A DNA stretch of 64,000 nt from Piper betle (taxonomy: Eukaryota; Streptophyta; Magnoliopsida; Piperales; Piperaceae), in NCBI GenBank assembly GCA_033002965.1, contig JAURVB010004732.1, forward strand, positions 62,001-126,000, in the 5' to 3' direction. Within the stretch, counting starts at the first letter, position 1. Every line of letters starts with the position of its first letter. Under the pieces are notes generated by a model, which was not told the origin of the DNA, ran no database searches, and saw only the letters and a list, made by a program, of their open reading frames with translations. Shown piece after piece: positions 38,082 to 50,598 of the stretch. Both the position numbers and the translations under genes were made by a program.

Positions 38082-38689
38082 GCCCATGTTACCATTATAT
38101 GTATACACAGTGAAAAAAAACATGGGTTGGAAAAGCTTCTATTAACATCCAATTGAGTTTTAATCACTTTAATAAAATACAATTATACCGTTAAAAATAC
38201 CTCATATATGATCTTCACCATCAAATCATTTTTTTAAATTTTTGTCCTAAAACAAAATCAATTCCTAATTTATTCATAAAGATGTAGGAAAGGAGAAAGG
38301 AGAAGATGAAAGCTCCTATACCCACACAACAATCTTATTTATATCTAAATCAACATTACAATCAAAAATTCAAAATGAGTCCTGCAAACAGCTATAAGAG
38401 GTTCACACACAAATGACAATTTCATTTAATGCCCAATCAATAATACTATCCATCAAATTAAAACGGCTACGTATAATAATGTGATTAATTTTTTTTCCTT
38501 TTAAATTATTCATATTGTACAAATAATAAAGTATTATGTAGCGTAAGTACTTAAAACGCTACATATGTAGCGTCAACATTTATATCGGGCTACAAAAGAC
38601 TCTTTTGTGTAGCGTCAGGTATTGGACGCTACATATACTCCCTCTTATGTAGCGTCGGCCAAGAGACTCTGTATTTCCCTCATAATGAA
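38082..38689. other. Intergenic with TGTAGCGTC repeat words
   Basis: Between about 38537 and 38660 the words TGTAGCG(T/C) and ACGCTACA alternate in both orientations. Such clusters resemble subterminal regions of CACTA or similar DNA elements. No gene. Confidence 0.45.
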
Positions 38690-38792
38690 TCTACTCTTAT
38701 TAATAAAAGGGGAATTTAATATTAGTCTGACTCTGTATTTCCCTCATAATGAATTTACTCTTATTAATAAAAGGGGAATTTAATATTAGTCT
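38665..38792. repeat. 64-bp tandem duplication, two copies
   Basis: The unit starting GACTCTGTATTTCCCTC at 38665 is repeated at 38729 with one visible difference (CTACTC versus TTACTC). Confidence 0.93.
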
Positions 38793-39030
38793 GTAATTAA
38801 AAGCAAGAGATTTAACTAATTAAAATACAATAAAAATAAAAATAAAAAATCAAATTATTATAGCCTATCTTCTTTTAATTTGGATTTATATTTTAGTCAA
38901 AGTCAATTAGAATCTATTTCTAATATATTTAATTATTATACTCTATCTTATTATTCAACGAGAACTAATATATAAAATTGAAATTTATCCTTAAGTAATA
39001 TAAGTCGTGCATAGCACGACATCTTTCTTA
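38690..39030 (+). mobile_element. Small non-autonomous Helitron (candidate)
   Basis: The left end, TCTACTCTTATTAATAAAAG preceded by A, is of a kind common at plant Helitron 5' ends. A hairpin GTCGTGC-ATA-GCACGAC (39004-39020) lies 6 bases before a CTTA at 39027-39030, in the place of the usual hairpin plus CTRR 3' end. The terminal tetranucleotide does not match CTRR, so this is a probable but imperfect case. The 5' end is itself duplicated (64-bp unit). Confidence 0.5.
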
Positions 39031-40651
39031 ATGAGGATGCCAAGTGTAAGCATCGGCACTCGCAATTTATATGTGCATGCTTATTATCATATATTTGATC
39101 GGATCAGCTGGTGAAGGAGAGAAGGAGGGATTGACTTATTTATAATACTAATATTACCCTTCAACCGTTCATTTCCTATGTACTTTTCTTGCTATAGCTA
39201 TAGAGTGGAGGGGGTTCAAGTTCAGATTTTGTTTTTTGAGGATGTTGATTTGAACACAATCTGACTGTTGGCACATAGGTAGTGCACATAACAAAAATTA
39301 GGGAAGATGTTGTAATATACATGACTTGCATTGTAAAAAAGTTTTAATTTTATAGAATGTTGGCGCATTTTTTGGTGGGGACATCCATAAGGGGTGGGCT
39401 CACCAAATCAATATATTTTTGGTAAAGCACCCATATGGGTGGACTTGCCAAATCAATCAAAAGATAAAATTTAACTCAGTAGTTAATCAAATATAATCTC
39501 GTGATATTTCTCTTATCAATTAATTTGATATACTGATGTAAAACTTATAAATATTGCATCTTCTTCCTAACATCAATAAGAGTAAGAATAAGTACGGTGT
39601 TTCCCTTGAGAGAGAAGATAGGTCGTGAAAATTAATTTTTCCTAGTAAATAAGTCTTGATTTACAAGCGTGTTAACTCTTGTCCATCGATCGATTCTACT
39701 CCAATATAAGTTTTTATCTTATTTATATTTTATCATGTATATTTAAATTCTACATTGGTATGAGAGCCGCAAGAACAAGATGTTCCATGCTATTTTTGTA
39801 AAATCAAAGCATGATTAGATTATTTGTATAAATCATATTTATTGATTCTTTTATGATGATTTATTTATCATTTTCGTCATTATATAATAAAATAAATATT
39901 TCTTCCACAATTTTAATTCTCAATTTGATGTGTGATTCATCGCTAAGAATTGATCATTATTATGAAGTTTGGATCTTTATCCATTTCAAGCAATCAACTT
40001 GATTTGTAGTTGTGTTTACAAGTTTTATTAATCATATTACCATTGTTGCTTGATAAAAAACTACTGTATTCTAATCGTTGACATGTAAATCAAATTTTAA
40101 GATTTGTTCTTGTTAGATTTACGCTTCTTGTTTTGTTCCTTGCCACCGTCGACTCTTCGCGAGTCCAGCCATCACCGGCAAATCCCACGGTCGTCGACTC
40201 TTTGTGAGTTCGACAACCTCCGGCCAACACGCACCGCGGAGACTTCGTCAAGTCCGGTAAGCTGTTTTTGCTGGACAGATCTCCTTTGCAGTTGACACGA
40301 GCAATGCTGTAGTTTGGGTTCTGCTATCCTGCTCGAGTAACGACCACTAGCTGATAATTTCTGGCCATTCAAGGTTGGAATCAGCTAAGCCTTTCCAAGC
40401 AATCATCCTGATGAGACTCGTCAGACAGTTTTTCTGTTAACGGTAGCTATCACTGCTATGGCTTGGGGCATGATAATCTCAGCTCCGATCTCACAGGAAC
40501 AGAGATATGGAATATTTTTTGCTCCACCATGACGAGGATGTCATGCTGGAGAGTCTTCGCCGCCGACTGTCAGCATCTCTGGTGGGACTCCACTGATAGT
40601 GTACATTTCAACTATTTTATTTGAGTCTGAAACTACTTTTAACTTAGTAGT
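39031..40651 (+). other. Possible 5' part of an LTR retrotransposon
   Basis: A primer-binding-like TGGTATGAGAGCC (39756-39768) directly follows ...TTCTACAT. A TATAAATATTG word near 39547 would be a plausible LTR promoter. Downstream, 40100-40600 is GC-richer than its surroundings but carries no recognisable gag. LTR limits are not resolvable. Confidence 0.35.
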
Positions 40652-42117
40652 TGTAAATCCTAAAACTTTGAATCGGAGTTCTACATTATGAACTAGTCGG
40701 TTTAACTATTAGTTCGAGTTGAGTTAGTTTCATAGCCTGCGTGCTAAGCCGAAGTTAGCCATACGTTATGAACAATGAAGGTCAAGTATACCCGAGTATA
40801 TGATGATAATGTTAAAAAATGATGAGAAATGAGTTATCAGAGTACATGACAATATATAATTATTTTTTTATATATTTTATTTTCTTATCAGAATATATGA
40901 CAATATACAATTATTTTTAGGTCGAATAATACATTAAGAAAAATTATATAGTAGGTTGGGTGAGTTATTAGTTATAAAACATGTCATTTTGATGTTATAG
41001 TGTGTATTATATTTTATGAGATTATTTCCTATCTTTGTTGGATTTTTAAAAAATTAATTACGAGTTAGTAATTACTTTTTATTCTAGTCAGAGTCGAATC
41101 AACTTTCATTCACGAAATTACCACCAAACCCTCCCTCACAACCTTTCTTCCCTAAGCCCCGATCGCCGCCCGATGTCGTCCCAATTCTCATCGTTGACTC
41201 CCCCTCCGGCCATAGCACCGCCGCCGATCGACGCTGTAGACTACCACCTAGTTGTCGCCAAGCAGACCCCTACCTTCCCGACCGCCGCCCGGCCTCAACG
41301 ATGCCTCGACGCAGCACCGTAGTGTCGTGCATCCCAATGTTGATTCGCCACTGGCCACGTTGCTCCGCCGCCACCTTGCCGCCGGTGCCCTCCCCCTCGA
41401 CCTTACAGAGCTTTCCCCCACACTCAGTGTTGTTGCCGAAGTTGGCCAGGGGCTTATCAAACAAGCAGACTGAACCCGGCCGACTCATCACCGCCTCTGC
41501 TGTCGCCCTCACCACCACCACAATCAGGTTGAGCTCGCCGAACCGGTGCCGACCTATAGCCTCGATTGCCTTGCAAGAAAATTCACTGAAATATAGTTGG
41601 AAAGTCGTCAAAAATCATTAGAAATTGCCAAAAAAGCCAAATTTGCTGAAATTCCCCGAAAATTGCCAGATTTTCATTAAGTTTGTCCAACTGAACCCGA
41701 TCGAACTTTGTATGCTGCCGCGTGCCAAATTTGAGTCTTGAACCACCCAACAAACACTAGTCATCGCAGATTGTCGACAACGCGAGGTATAATTAACTCT
41801 AACCTAATTACTTAAAGGTGATAATTATCAACATAATATGCTAGGATTTGATTGACTCATTTAATAAATATTTTTATTGTGAGTAAAGATGAATTGCGTG
41901 ATTTGAATTGTATTAAAATAAATACTGAAGAACTAATTAAGTAAATTAAGCATGTATTGTTAATTAAATACAACGTAGCCTAGAAAATCAGATATTGATT
42001 GATGAGTATGACTTGATATCATGAGTGTTTGATGTGTATGATATAGGGTGCGTGAACGTATCATAGCGGGCATTAGGTTTTAGTTTAAATGTGCAGGTAC
42101 GGAGTAGGAGCTTGTCG
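40652..42117 (+). repeat. Outer long LTR, left part (solo LTR split by a nested insertion)
   Basis: A diverged copy of the LTR family starting TGTAAATCC at 40652. It follows the family word by word to GGTACGGAGTAGGAGCTTGTCG at 42117, where the nested element begins. Its continuation is found at 49125. The base before the start completes GTAGT (40647-40651), matching ATAGT after the other end with one mismatch. Confidence 0.85.
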
Positions 42118-43544
42118 TGTAAAACCCATGATTCGAGTCGGGGTTTTATATTCAGAACCGGTCGGTTTGACCTTTATTTTCGAGTCGAGTCAGTTTCAGA
42201 ACACGTGTACTGAGCCGACGCCGGTCTCGTGTATGAGCCATGAGGGTCATGTGTACCCAAGTATATAATGATAACGTCATGAACACAGTAGAAAAAATGA
42301 GTTATCAGAATATATGAGAGTATGCGGTTCATTTTTTTATTATTATTATGATATATAATGGATCGTAGAATTAGTTTTAGGCCGTTTACCGCATTAGAAC
42401 GCGTTACGGGCATTTTGGGTGGGTTGATAGTTCTAGAGCATATCATTATGATTTTTTTGTGTGTTGTTTGATTTTATGGGATTTTTCCCAAATTTTTTTG
42501 GAATTTTTTTATGACTTAAATATTATTTTTCACTCGAGTCGAAGACGAGTCAAGTAATATTTACGACTTTGCCACCACACACCCCCGCACCCTTCTTTTC
42601 TTCCCCAAACCCTTGCCCGACACAGCCCTTGTGCGCGTCGCCGGCGAAGCCCGGCTGCCGATCGTCGGCGCCTAGCCCCGCAATGACGTCTCATGCTGCC
42701 CCGACCAAGTCCAACCCCAATCGGGCCACCGCGACGTGAGGAAGCCACGCTGCGACGCCGCACCCGCGTTGTGCTTCCGTCGCCGATTCCGCCGCCGGCA
42801 ACCAGCACTGCCGTGATCGGTCGGTGGCCTCACCACCCTCAGCCCTCCAGCGACCTTCCCCTACCGGAACGGAGGCCATCGCCGCCGTGGCCGGCCGGAT
42901 CTAGCCACCATCACCGCTCGCTTTGTTTTAGGCATTTTCCGGCGAGCCGCCACCTCTGCCGACCATGTCAACGCCGTAGACGTGTCCGGCGCGCCGAGCC
43001 GGTTCCAATGGTACTCAATACCATTGCTTTCCAGCCAGTAGACGCCGCCGGCGTGTGTTGTCGAAAAATCGCTGAAAGCTGCCGAAAAACCGACGAAACC
43101 TGCCGAAAAAATGGATTCACTGGAATTCACCGGATCTTCCCTGGAGTTCATCTAGTTGATCCCGATCGAATGTCGGACGCCGAGGAGCGCCGAATTCGAG
43201 CTCCGAGACGCGCGACGGAACCCTAGCCGTCACCGATTGCCAACGACGTGAAGTATAATTACCTCCGATTTGATTATTTAAAATTAATGATGATTGTTAG
43301 CACAACATGCTAGGGTTGATTTATGATGTGATTGATAGTGCATGGAGGATAAGTAATGAAGTGATAAGTTACATGATGTGATTGATAGTGCATGGAGGTT
43401 AAGTGATCTAATGAAGTAAGTAAATTGAGCATGATAATCGTGTATGATGTAACTTAGGAAAAATATAATAAAATTATCATGAATAAGATGAGTTAGAGTT
43501 ATTTTCATATTTATGGTTATTTGACAGTTGATGATGTGTTTAAT
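42118..43544 (+). repeat. Nested element: truncated 5' LTR
   Basis: Starts TGTAAAACCCATGATTCG at 42118 and runs parallel to the 3' LTR (46156 onward) until about 43544, after GATGTGTTTAAT. It then stops matching. The missing half (about 1.5 kb) and probably the primer-binding site were deleted. The left TSD TGTCG is at 42113-42117. Confidence 0.9.
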
Positions 43545-43658
43545 CAGACACACATGATTGGACAACCTGAACGGAGTTAATAGCAGCCAAGATATGGCAG
43601 AGATAGTAGTAGATTTACGATGCATATGAGTAGGATTAGATATTTCTGCATCTAGGTA

Positions 43659-43891
43659 GTGCACAACTGCCGACCGAGTGCACAACTGCCGACCGAGTGC
43701 ACAACTACTGACTGAGTGCACAACCACCGACCGAGTGCACAACCACCGATCGAGGTGCACAACTGCCGACCGAGTTGCACAACCGCCGACCGAGTTGGAC
43801 CACCACCGCCCGAGGCGCACAACCGCCATCTGAGATTCACTACCACTGACCGCAGACACACTACCGCCGTCCGTGTATTGCTCATCCACCG
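43659..43891. repeat. Minisatellite, unit about 19-20 bp, about 12 copies
   Basis: Unit GTGCACAACTGCCGACCGA. The first two copies are identical and later ones are progressively degenerate (for example GTGCACAACCACCGACCGA). The array ends near CATCCACCGACCGAG. It yields short repetitive ORFs on both strands that are not genes. Confidence 0.92.
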
Positions 43892-46140
43892 ACCGAGTAG
43901 ATTAGTTAAGGTTTAGTAGGACTAGAGTTTGAGGAACAAGGAATAGTTACAGTGAAGTCAGCAGAATAGAAAAGAGTTAAGGAAAACGGAGGTTATTCCG
44001 ATAAGATGGCATAGGATCCGACTTCACAGCTCTCTTGCAATCATTGTCTTGACCTAACACCCTTAGGTCAGATGAATATTGCAAGATGTCCCCATCAGAC
44101 ATTGTTAGTTACAGTCTCATAGAGATGCGTATGGACAGATTCATGGAACATGACAGTATGACCTCCAGATGGGCGGTCACAATGATTAGATTGTACAGAC
44201 TGTATGATGGGGCATCCATGGGCCACAATTGGCATACACAAACAAGATGGTTAGTAGATGATCACACGCGTAGTTTAACCCATTTAGCGATTGGCCAGCC
44301 AGCGATAGGAGGTTGACTTAGTATGGGGCATAGATAGAGGGTTCAGCGAGAGTGTTTTCCAGAGAGATAGCGATTCCCTTGTGTTTCGCCAGCACGATTA
44401 GGTCCTTACCTTGAGACATAGGGTTGAGCCCTACCCTGAGTATAGAAGCACCTTCATGGTACTGATTAGGGTTTACAGTGCAGGTCGGTATGGGCAGACC
44501 GATCTTACGATGACGAACCTCACCCCAGCTTGAGAACAATGTAAATAGGGACTTCAGACAGAACAGACCATGCAGACCAGACAGAGTGATACCAGTGTAT
44601 GCTCATCTTGGTTGATAGCCTTGCTTGAGAGTCTACCACAACGGTAGTAGTCATGTGAGTCAAGATTAGTACTACAAATCGGTACGGGACGGCAGGTCAC
44701 ACACCACTGAAGAGCGGACGAGACACGTGTCGAACCTCATTATGAGTCCCCGTAGACTTGAGGAGAGACAGTGGTTCTTTGGGTCGTTTGAACCCTGCCC
44801 GTTTAGAAGTGCGTGACTAGTACAGTATCGAGAAACATGTGCCTACTGTTAGCTGATTGAACTAGAGCCACTTAGGAGCCGTTTCTGAGATTTGTCATTG
44901 ATTGACTGTTCCACAGACTGATCACCTGTGGCATAGTAAATCATGGTGATCTTAGAGACAAGTCCATAGACCTACCGAGATTTTAGCCACCTAGTACGCT
45001 ACATAGGGATTTTATTTCCCCTGCCATTTGCATGACACCCTAACCTTACCATAGATCAGAGTGACATACCTATGTAGCAAGTTTTTCTTGGCCTAATGGA
45101 TTCCCTGTTTACCTTGCATCAGATACCACATGTGAGGATGAGATATTACCTAGTGAGAGTTCTTGAGTAGTGGGACCAGATTTTCTCGAGATTTAGTCCC
45201 CTTCTTATAACCTATAGATGTTAGACAGAGTAGAGCTTCCACTTGAGGATTTCCACTCACCCTTTTGTATATGTCAGCTTTACCATCAGTTTATCCAGAT
45301 GATTGAGATGAGTATACATTGACCAGAGCACATGCGACAGAGTAGATGCAGACACTACAACCTCATGCAGAGTATGTTATCATACTCCTTGAGACACGCT
45401 GTGTATGTACAGGTGTTCTCGCCTCCTTTCAGCAGTAGTTAGTGGTTGTATAGATAGTCACCTGAGCCATAGTATGCAGTAGAGTCATAGCAGCTATCCT
45501 TGTTCTCTTATAGAACAGAGTGAGATATTTGACTCAGGACCGAGTCAACTAGGACCCAGTGAGCGGTCCAGTTCCTTATACAGGGACACCTGAGAGTTGG
45601 ATCTAGACTGGCGACAGTGAGCCGTGCAGCTCATTAGCCTATACACTCGTACCTAACAGGAGACTTATAGCACACCTTAGGATGGTTGTAGGACTTAGGA
45701 TTGAGTTTCCTGGGAGTACATGTAGGTGACTTTCCACATAGATGAGGATTAGAGGGACATGGGTAGATGCTAGCAGGTAGGTCTTACCCTCGCCGTAGTT
45801 TTCCCAGACATAGCTCAGATTAGAACCTTGCGATACTCTAGAGTATCTGCTTGACCAACCCAATAGGCCCTTAGGGGTGACCTAGGGTTTTTCCGCCGAG
45901 TTAGCAGTAGGGATCAGAACAGAAGAGAAGGATGATGGTCATGTCAGAACAGGCACAGACAGCTTAGAAACAGAATGTTGATATTGACAGGATCATAAGC
46001 AGAACCCGCCATAACGGCGCAGCTACAGTGAGGATTTACATGACTATCGAAGAGTAGAGGATACAACTGGTGTGTATCTAGCTTCCAGGTAGTAGTTCAG
46101 CAGAACCTCCTTGAGTTAAAATTTCGAGGACGAAATTTTT

Positions 46141-46155
46141 ATAAGGAGGGAAGAT
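46141..46155 (+). other. Polypurine tract of the nested element
   Basis: ATAAGGAGGGAAGAT immediately precedes the TGTAAAACCC start of the 3' LTR at 46156. It would prime plus-strand DNA synthesis. Confidence 0.85.
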
Positions 46156-49124
46156 TGTAAAACCCACGATTCGAGTCAGGGTTTTATATTCAGAACCGGT
46201 CGGTTCGACCGTTATTTTCGAGTCGAGTCAGTTTCAGAACACGTGTACTGAGCCGACGCCGGTCTCGTGTATGAGCCATGAGGGTCATGTGTACCCAAGT
46301 ATATGATGATAACGTCATGAACACAGCAGAAAAGAATGAGTTATCAGAATATATGAGAGTATGCAGTTCATTTTTTTATTATTGATATATAATGGATCGT
46401 AGAATTAGTTTTAGGCCGTTTACCGCGTTAGGACGCGTTACGGGCATTTTGGGTGGGTTGATAGTTCTAGAGCATATCATTATGATTTTTTGGTGTTGTT
46501 TGATTTTATGGGATTTTTCCCAAATTTTTTTGGAATTTTTTTACGACTTAAATATTATTTTTGACTCGAGTCGGAGACGAGTCAAGTAATATTTACGACT
46601 TTGCCACCACACACCCCCGCGCCCTTCTTTTCTTCCCCAAACCCTTGCCCGACGCAGCCCTTGTGCGCGTCGCCGCCGCCGCTGTCGACGCCGCCCGGCT
46701 GCCGATCGTCGCCGCCTAGCCCCGCGATGACGTCGCCGTGCTGCCCCGACCAAGTCCGGCCCCCATCGGGCCGCCGCGACGCGAGGAAGCCACGCCGCGA
46801 CGCCGCGCCCGCGTTGCGCTTCCGTCGCCGATTCCGCCGCCGGCGACCAGCGCCGCCACGATCGGTCGGTCGCCTCAGCACCCTCAGCCCTCCAGCGACC
46901 TTCCCCGACCGGAACGGAGGCCATCGCCGCCGTGGCCGGCCGGATCTAGCCACCCATCACCGCCGGCTCTGTTTTATGCATTTTCCGGCGAGCCGCCACC
47001 TCCGTTGGCCACGTCGACCTCGTAGATGAGTCGGGCTCGCCGAGCCGGTTCCAAGGGTACCCAACACGACCACTTTCCGGCCAGTAGACGCCGCCGGCGA
47101 CTGTTGCCGGAAAACCACCGGAAGCTGCCGGAAAACCGCCGAAAACCGTCGGAAAACCGGAATTTCTGGAATTCGCCGAATTCACCGGATCTTCCGCGGG
47201 GCTCACCCAGTCGAGCCCGATCGAGCGTCGGACGCCGATGAGCACCGAATTCGAGCTCCGAGACGCGCGACGGAACCCTAGCCGTCGCCGATTGCCGACG
47301 ACGTGAGGTATAATTACCTCCGATTTGATTATTTAAAATTGATGATGATTGTTAGCATAGCATGCTAGGGTTGATTTATGATGTGATTGATAGTGCATGA
47401 GATAGTGATGAAGTGATAAGTTACATGATGTGATTGATAGTGCATGGAGGTTAAGTGATCTAATGAAGTAAGTAAATTGAGCATGATAATCGATGCATGA
47501 TGTAACTTAGGAAAAACACAATAAAATTGGTCATGAATAGGATGAGTTAGAATTATTTTCATATTTATGATTATTTGACTAGTTGATGATGTTATGTGTT
47601 TAATTGTATTGAGTTTGATGCATCATTTAGTTAGCGGGCGTTAGTATTTAGTTTTGATGTGTAGGTACGGAGTAGGAGCTCGCCGCCTAGGCGCGATGAC
47701 ACGCTTGGAGCTTCTACCAGGTCCGTTTAGGACTCGACTCTGTTTTACGTCTTTCTATTGTATGTTTATCTTATCATTTGCAGGACGGGTTAAGTGGCGT
47801 TTTATTGGATCCCACTTAACTCGGGCCATCTAGCCGAACAGATTTCCGGATTAATAACCCCTCGAGGATGAGATCCCTCGAGGATGATTTCGAAAACAAG
47901 ATCCACCACAAGTTGCCTTCGGGCCTATTATATAAATCCCTACCCAGCCCTATATATATGTAGTTTTCGCGTTTTCAGTGAGACGAGAGATGGAGAAACC
48001 GACTGCACGTACCATGAGCGGATGCCGTGACAGTCAAAGCGGGCTCTGGATTAGTGCCAGCGGACTGTTCCATTCCCGAGGGATCCTGACAACTCCGCGT
48101 TTGAGTTCCTCACACCCGGAGAACGTGGAGGTTAACGGGTACTGTTTAGTACAGCGCATGTCCGGACTTGTGGTTCAAAGGGTACTAAAGGCGACTGCCT
48201 GAGAGTACTCGGCCTTCGTGCTCAAGGCCAGGAGAAATATGGAGGTAAGGAGAGGGCTTAGGATAAAGTTTCACGAGAAGTACTGAAAAAGAAGTGCCGA
48301 GAGCGGCACAGTACCAGCAGCAGATCAGTAAGTTCGGGATGCTACCGGGTCTGCAGCCCAGTGGCTCCTCAGTAGTGCCCTTCAGAGTGTTCACGTGGAG
48401 TATATGATGTTTTCTTTCATATGAGAGTTTGCTCTCATAGCCAGCTTGTTATAGTTATTTTATTTTTCGGACCAGTAACACTTGTTACTGACGTGTTTTT
48501 ATACTATATGTAGGTAACAATTACGAGTTGGAGGAGCCAGTTTGGACGGAGGAGCATTGTTGTCGCTTGCACACATGTCAGTCAATTGAGTGTTTATATT
48601 GTGTTATGATATTATTATATGGTGTGAATAAATGCTTGAAACATGATGATGTGACGTGATTAGTTGTTAAAATATGATGTTATGACATGATGAAAAGCTA
48701 AGACATGATGACAAGAGGTGAGATGTGATCAGAGTGCGCAGCAGAAGTGTGGCCCAAGTTTTATAATGAATATACGGTATATTAGATTATGTGTGATTAA
48801 AATTGTTGATATATGCATATATATTGGTGTATATTATTTTGACAGGGTGGACCCTAATTGCACTTTTAGGGGAGATTCTGTCCGTTTTATTTTAGAATTT
48901 TCATTGAGTTTGATCGTAATTGTATTGGTGTGTGTTTGAATTGCATGTCATTCATGTAGTACCATGTTAGGGTTTGTGCATTCATCCATGCTTTGAGAGT
49001 TGTATCTTCATCTTAAGACGCCGAGATTGGATCCGTATGAGTTAGGTTCGGGTTAGCCGACCTAACCGGGGCCTGTAACATACCGGTTCGGTTCACGAGC
49101 GTGAACCGGATTTGGGGTGTTACA
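46156..49124 (+). repeat. Nested element: complete 3' LTR (2969 bp)
   Basis: Begins TGTAAAACCCACGATTCG and ends GGGGTGTTACA at 49124. The right TSD TGCCG (49125-49129) matches the left TGTCG with one mismatch. It contains the GC-rich island (about 46600-47290) also seen in the other copies; the long ORFs there (46541-47245) are compositional. The ends, length near 3 kb and the polypurine context suggest the Tekay/Del side of the chromoviruses (inference). Confidence 0.93.
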
Positions 49125-50244
49125 TGCCGCCTAAGTATGTGGACATGATTGGAGCTTCTACCAGGTCCGTTTAGGATTCGCTTCTGGCTTGATTCCTCTA
49201 CTCTATCATGATTTATTTTTAACAGGTAAGCGGACGTGTTGAGTTGTGGATTTATCGCATCCCACTCCTCACGGGCCATTTATTTCCATGAATTTTTGGA
49301 TTAATAACCCTCGAGGATGAGATCCCTCGAGTTTGTTCTTGAAAACTAAAATGCAAATCACGATGCCTTCAGGCCTATTATATTACAATCCCTTCTCATG
49401 CCTACATACATGTAGTTTTATCGAGTTTTAAGCGAGATGCGAGACAAGGGAAAATCGACAATCGAGCTACTTGAGCGGGGGCATACTAGTCAAAGCTAGC
49501 TCTAGATTGGTGACGTGGGCTGTTTTATTCCTGTGGGATCCTGACAACTCCACCTTTGAGTTTCTCAAACTTGGAGAAGTGTGGAGGTTTATGGGTACTT
49601 GCAATGTAGAGCATGTCTAAACTTGTGTTTTCAAAGGGTACTGTAGGTGCATGCCTGAGAATACTCGGCCTATATACTTAGGGCCAGGAGTGATACGAAG
49701 GATGTAGGGGACTGAAGGAGCAGAAATTGAATTTTTCGTGCAAGGGATAGTTTAAAGTTGTCTAAGAATGTGATGACATAGAATAGCACGTTGTGCTGAG
49801 GTAGACGACTCCAAATTAGCACCCTTATGAAAGATTTTATGAAAAAGTAAAAGAGTGTTTTACTTTAACCGGAGACTTAACTCTCCTGTACCAACTTGTT
49901 ATTTATTATTTTTGGACTAGTAACACCTGGCATTTTTCTATTATCTATTTAGGTGAGAATCTTGACTACTAAGCAATGTTGGGATTGCGGAGGAGCAACC
50001 ATGTATGATTCACACATGTACCTACCGAATGAAATTGTTGTTGTTGAATGATGAATTGTTGTGAATGATGTGAATTAAATGTCATTTATGTGAATTGATA
50101 AAATGTTTTGCATGTGATTGAAAATTGTGAATAGAAATGAATAGGCTAAGCAATGAAGTATAGACTCGGCTCAGAAGATCAGAAATGATGGTAATTAAAA
50201 TGTAGATAGAAAAGTCATGTTTTTGCTACGTTTGCCATTTTGAT

Positions 50245-50292
<48 letters not shown>

Positions 50293-50598
50293 TTCTGTTG
50301 ACAGGGTGGTCCCTATTATACTTTTAGGAGAGATTTTATCCATTTTGTTTTAAAAACATTTTCTTTGAACTTTTCACTTGTTTTGGATTGTTTTGCACAT
50401 GATTGTATATCATAGCATCCATTTAGAACAATATTAGAATCTAAACATCTCATCCATGCATTGTATTCTTGCATCATCATTTTGAGACGCCAAGGTCAGA
50501 TCCAAGTTGGCTTAACCGATTCAAGTAAATTAGTGAACGGTTCAGTCACAGGTAACATTTCCAGTTTGGTTCATAGGTGAACCGAAACGGGGTGTTAT
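49125..50598 (+). repeat. Outer long LTR, right part
   Basis: Resumes with TGCCGCCTAAGTATG, then GGAGCTTCTACCAGGTCCG, exactly where the left part stopped. It ends ACGGGGTGTTATA at 50598, followed by ATAGT. The total outer LTR is about 2.94 kb, close to the nested LTR length. No pol or polypurine tract adjoins it, so the outer copy is a solo LTR. Confidence 0.87.
50250..50289. repeat. (TA)n microsatellite, about 40 bp
   Basis: Lies within the outer LTR. The equivalent place in the nested LTR has only a short TA-rich stretch, so it expanded after insertion. Confidence 0.9.

Larger units (their letters stand above)
43545..46155 (+). mobile_element. Nested element: interior, no recognisable gag-pol
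   Basis: 2.6 kb between the truncated 5' LTR and the 3' LTR. I find no reverse transcriptase, integrase or protease motif in any frame, and stops are frequent. ORFs such as 44086-44316 and 45639-45863 show no known domain. The last stretch, AAATTTCGAGGACGAAATTT just before the polypurine tract, is a common end of gypsy chromovirus interiors. The interior is either a non-coding (LARD-like) one or a deletion derivative. Confidence 0.6.

Noticed and set aside
42530..43226. Long ORFs (for example a 177-codon plus-strand frame)
   Set aside because: LTR GC-rich island artefact. The sister island at 46541-47245 gives different frames.
43659..43891. CRISPR-like array
   Set aside because: Units are head-to-tail with no spacers; this is a minisatellite in a plant retroelement.
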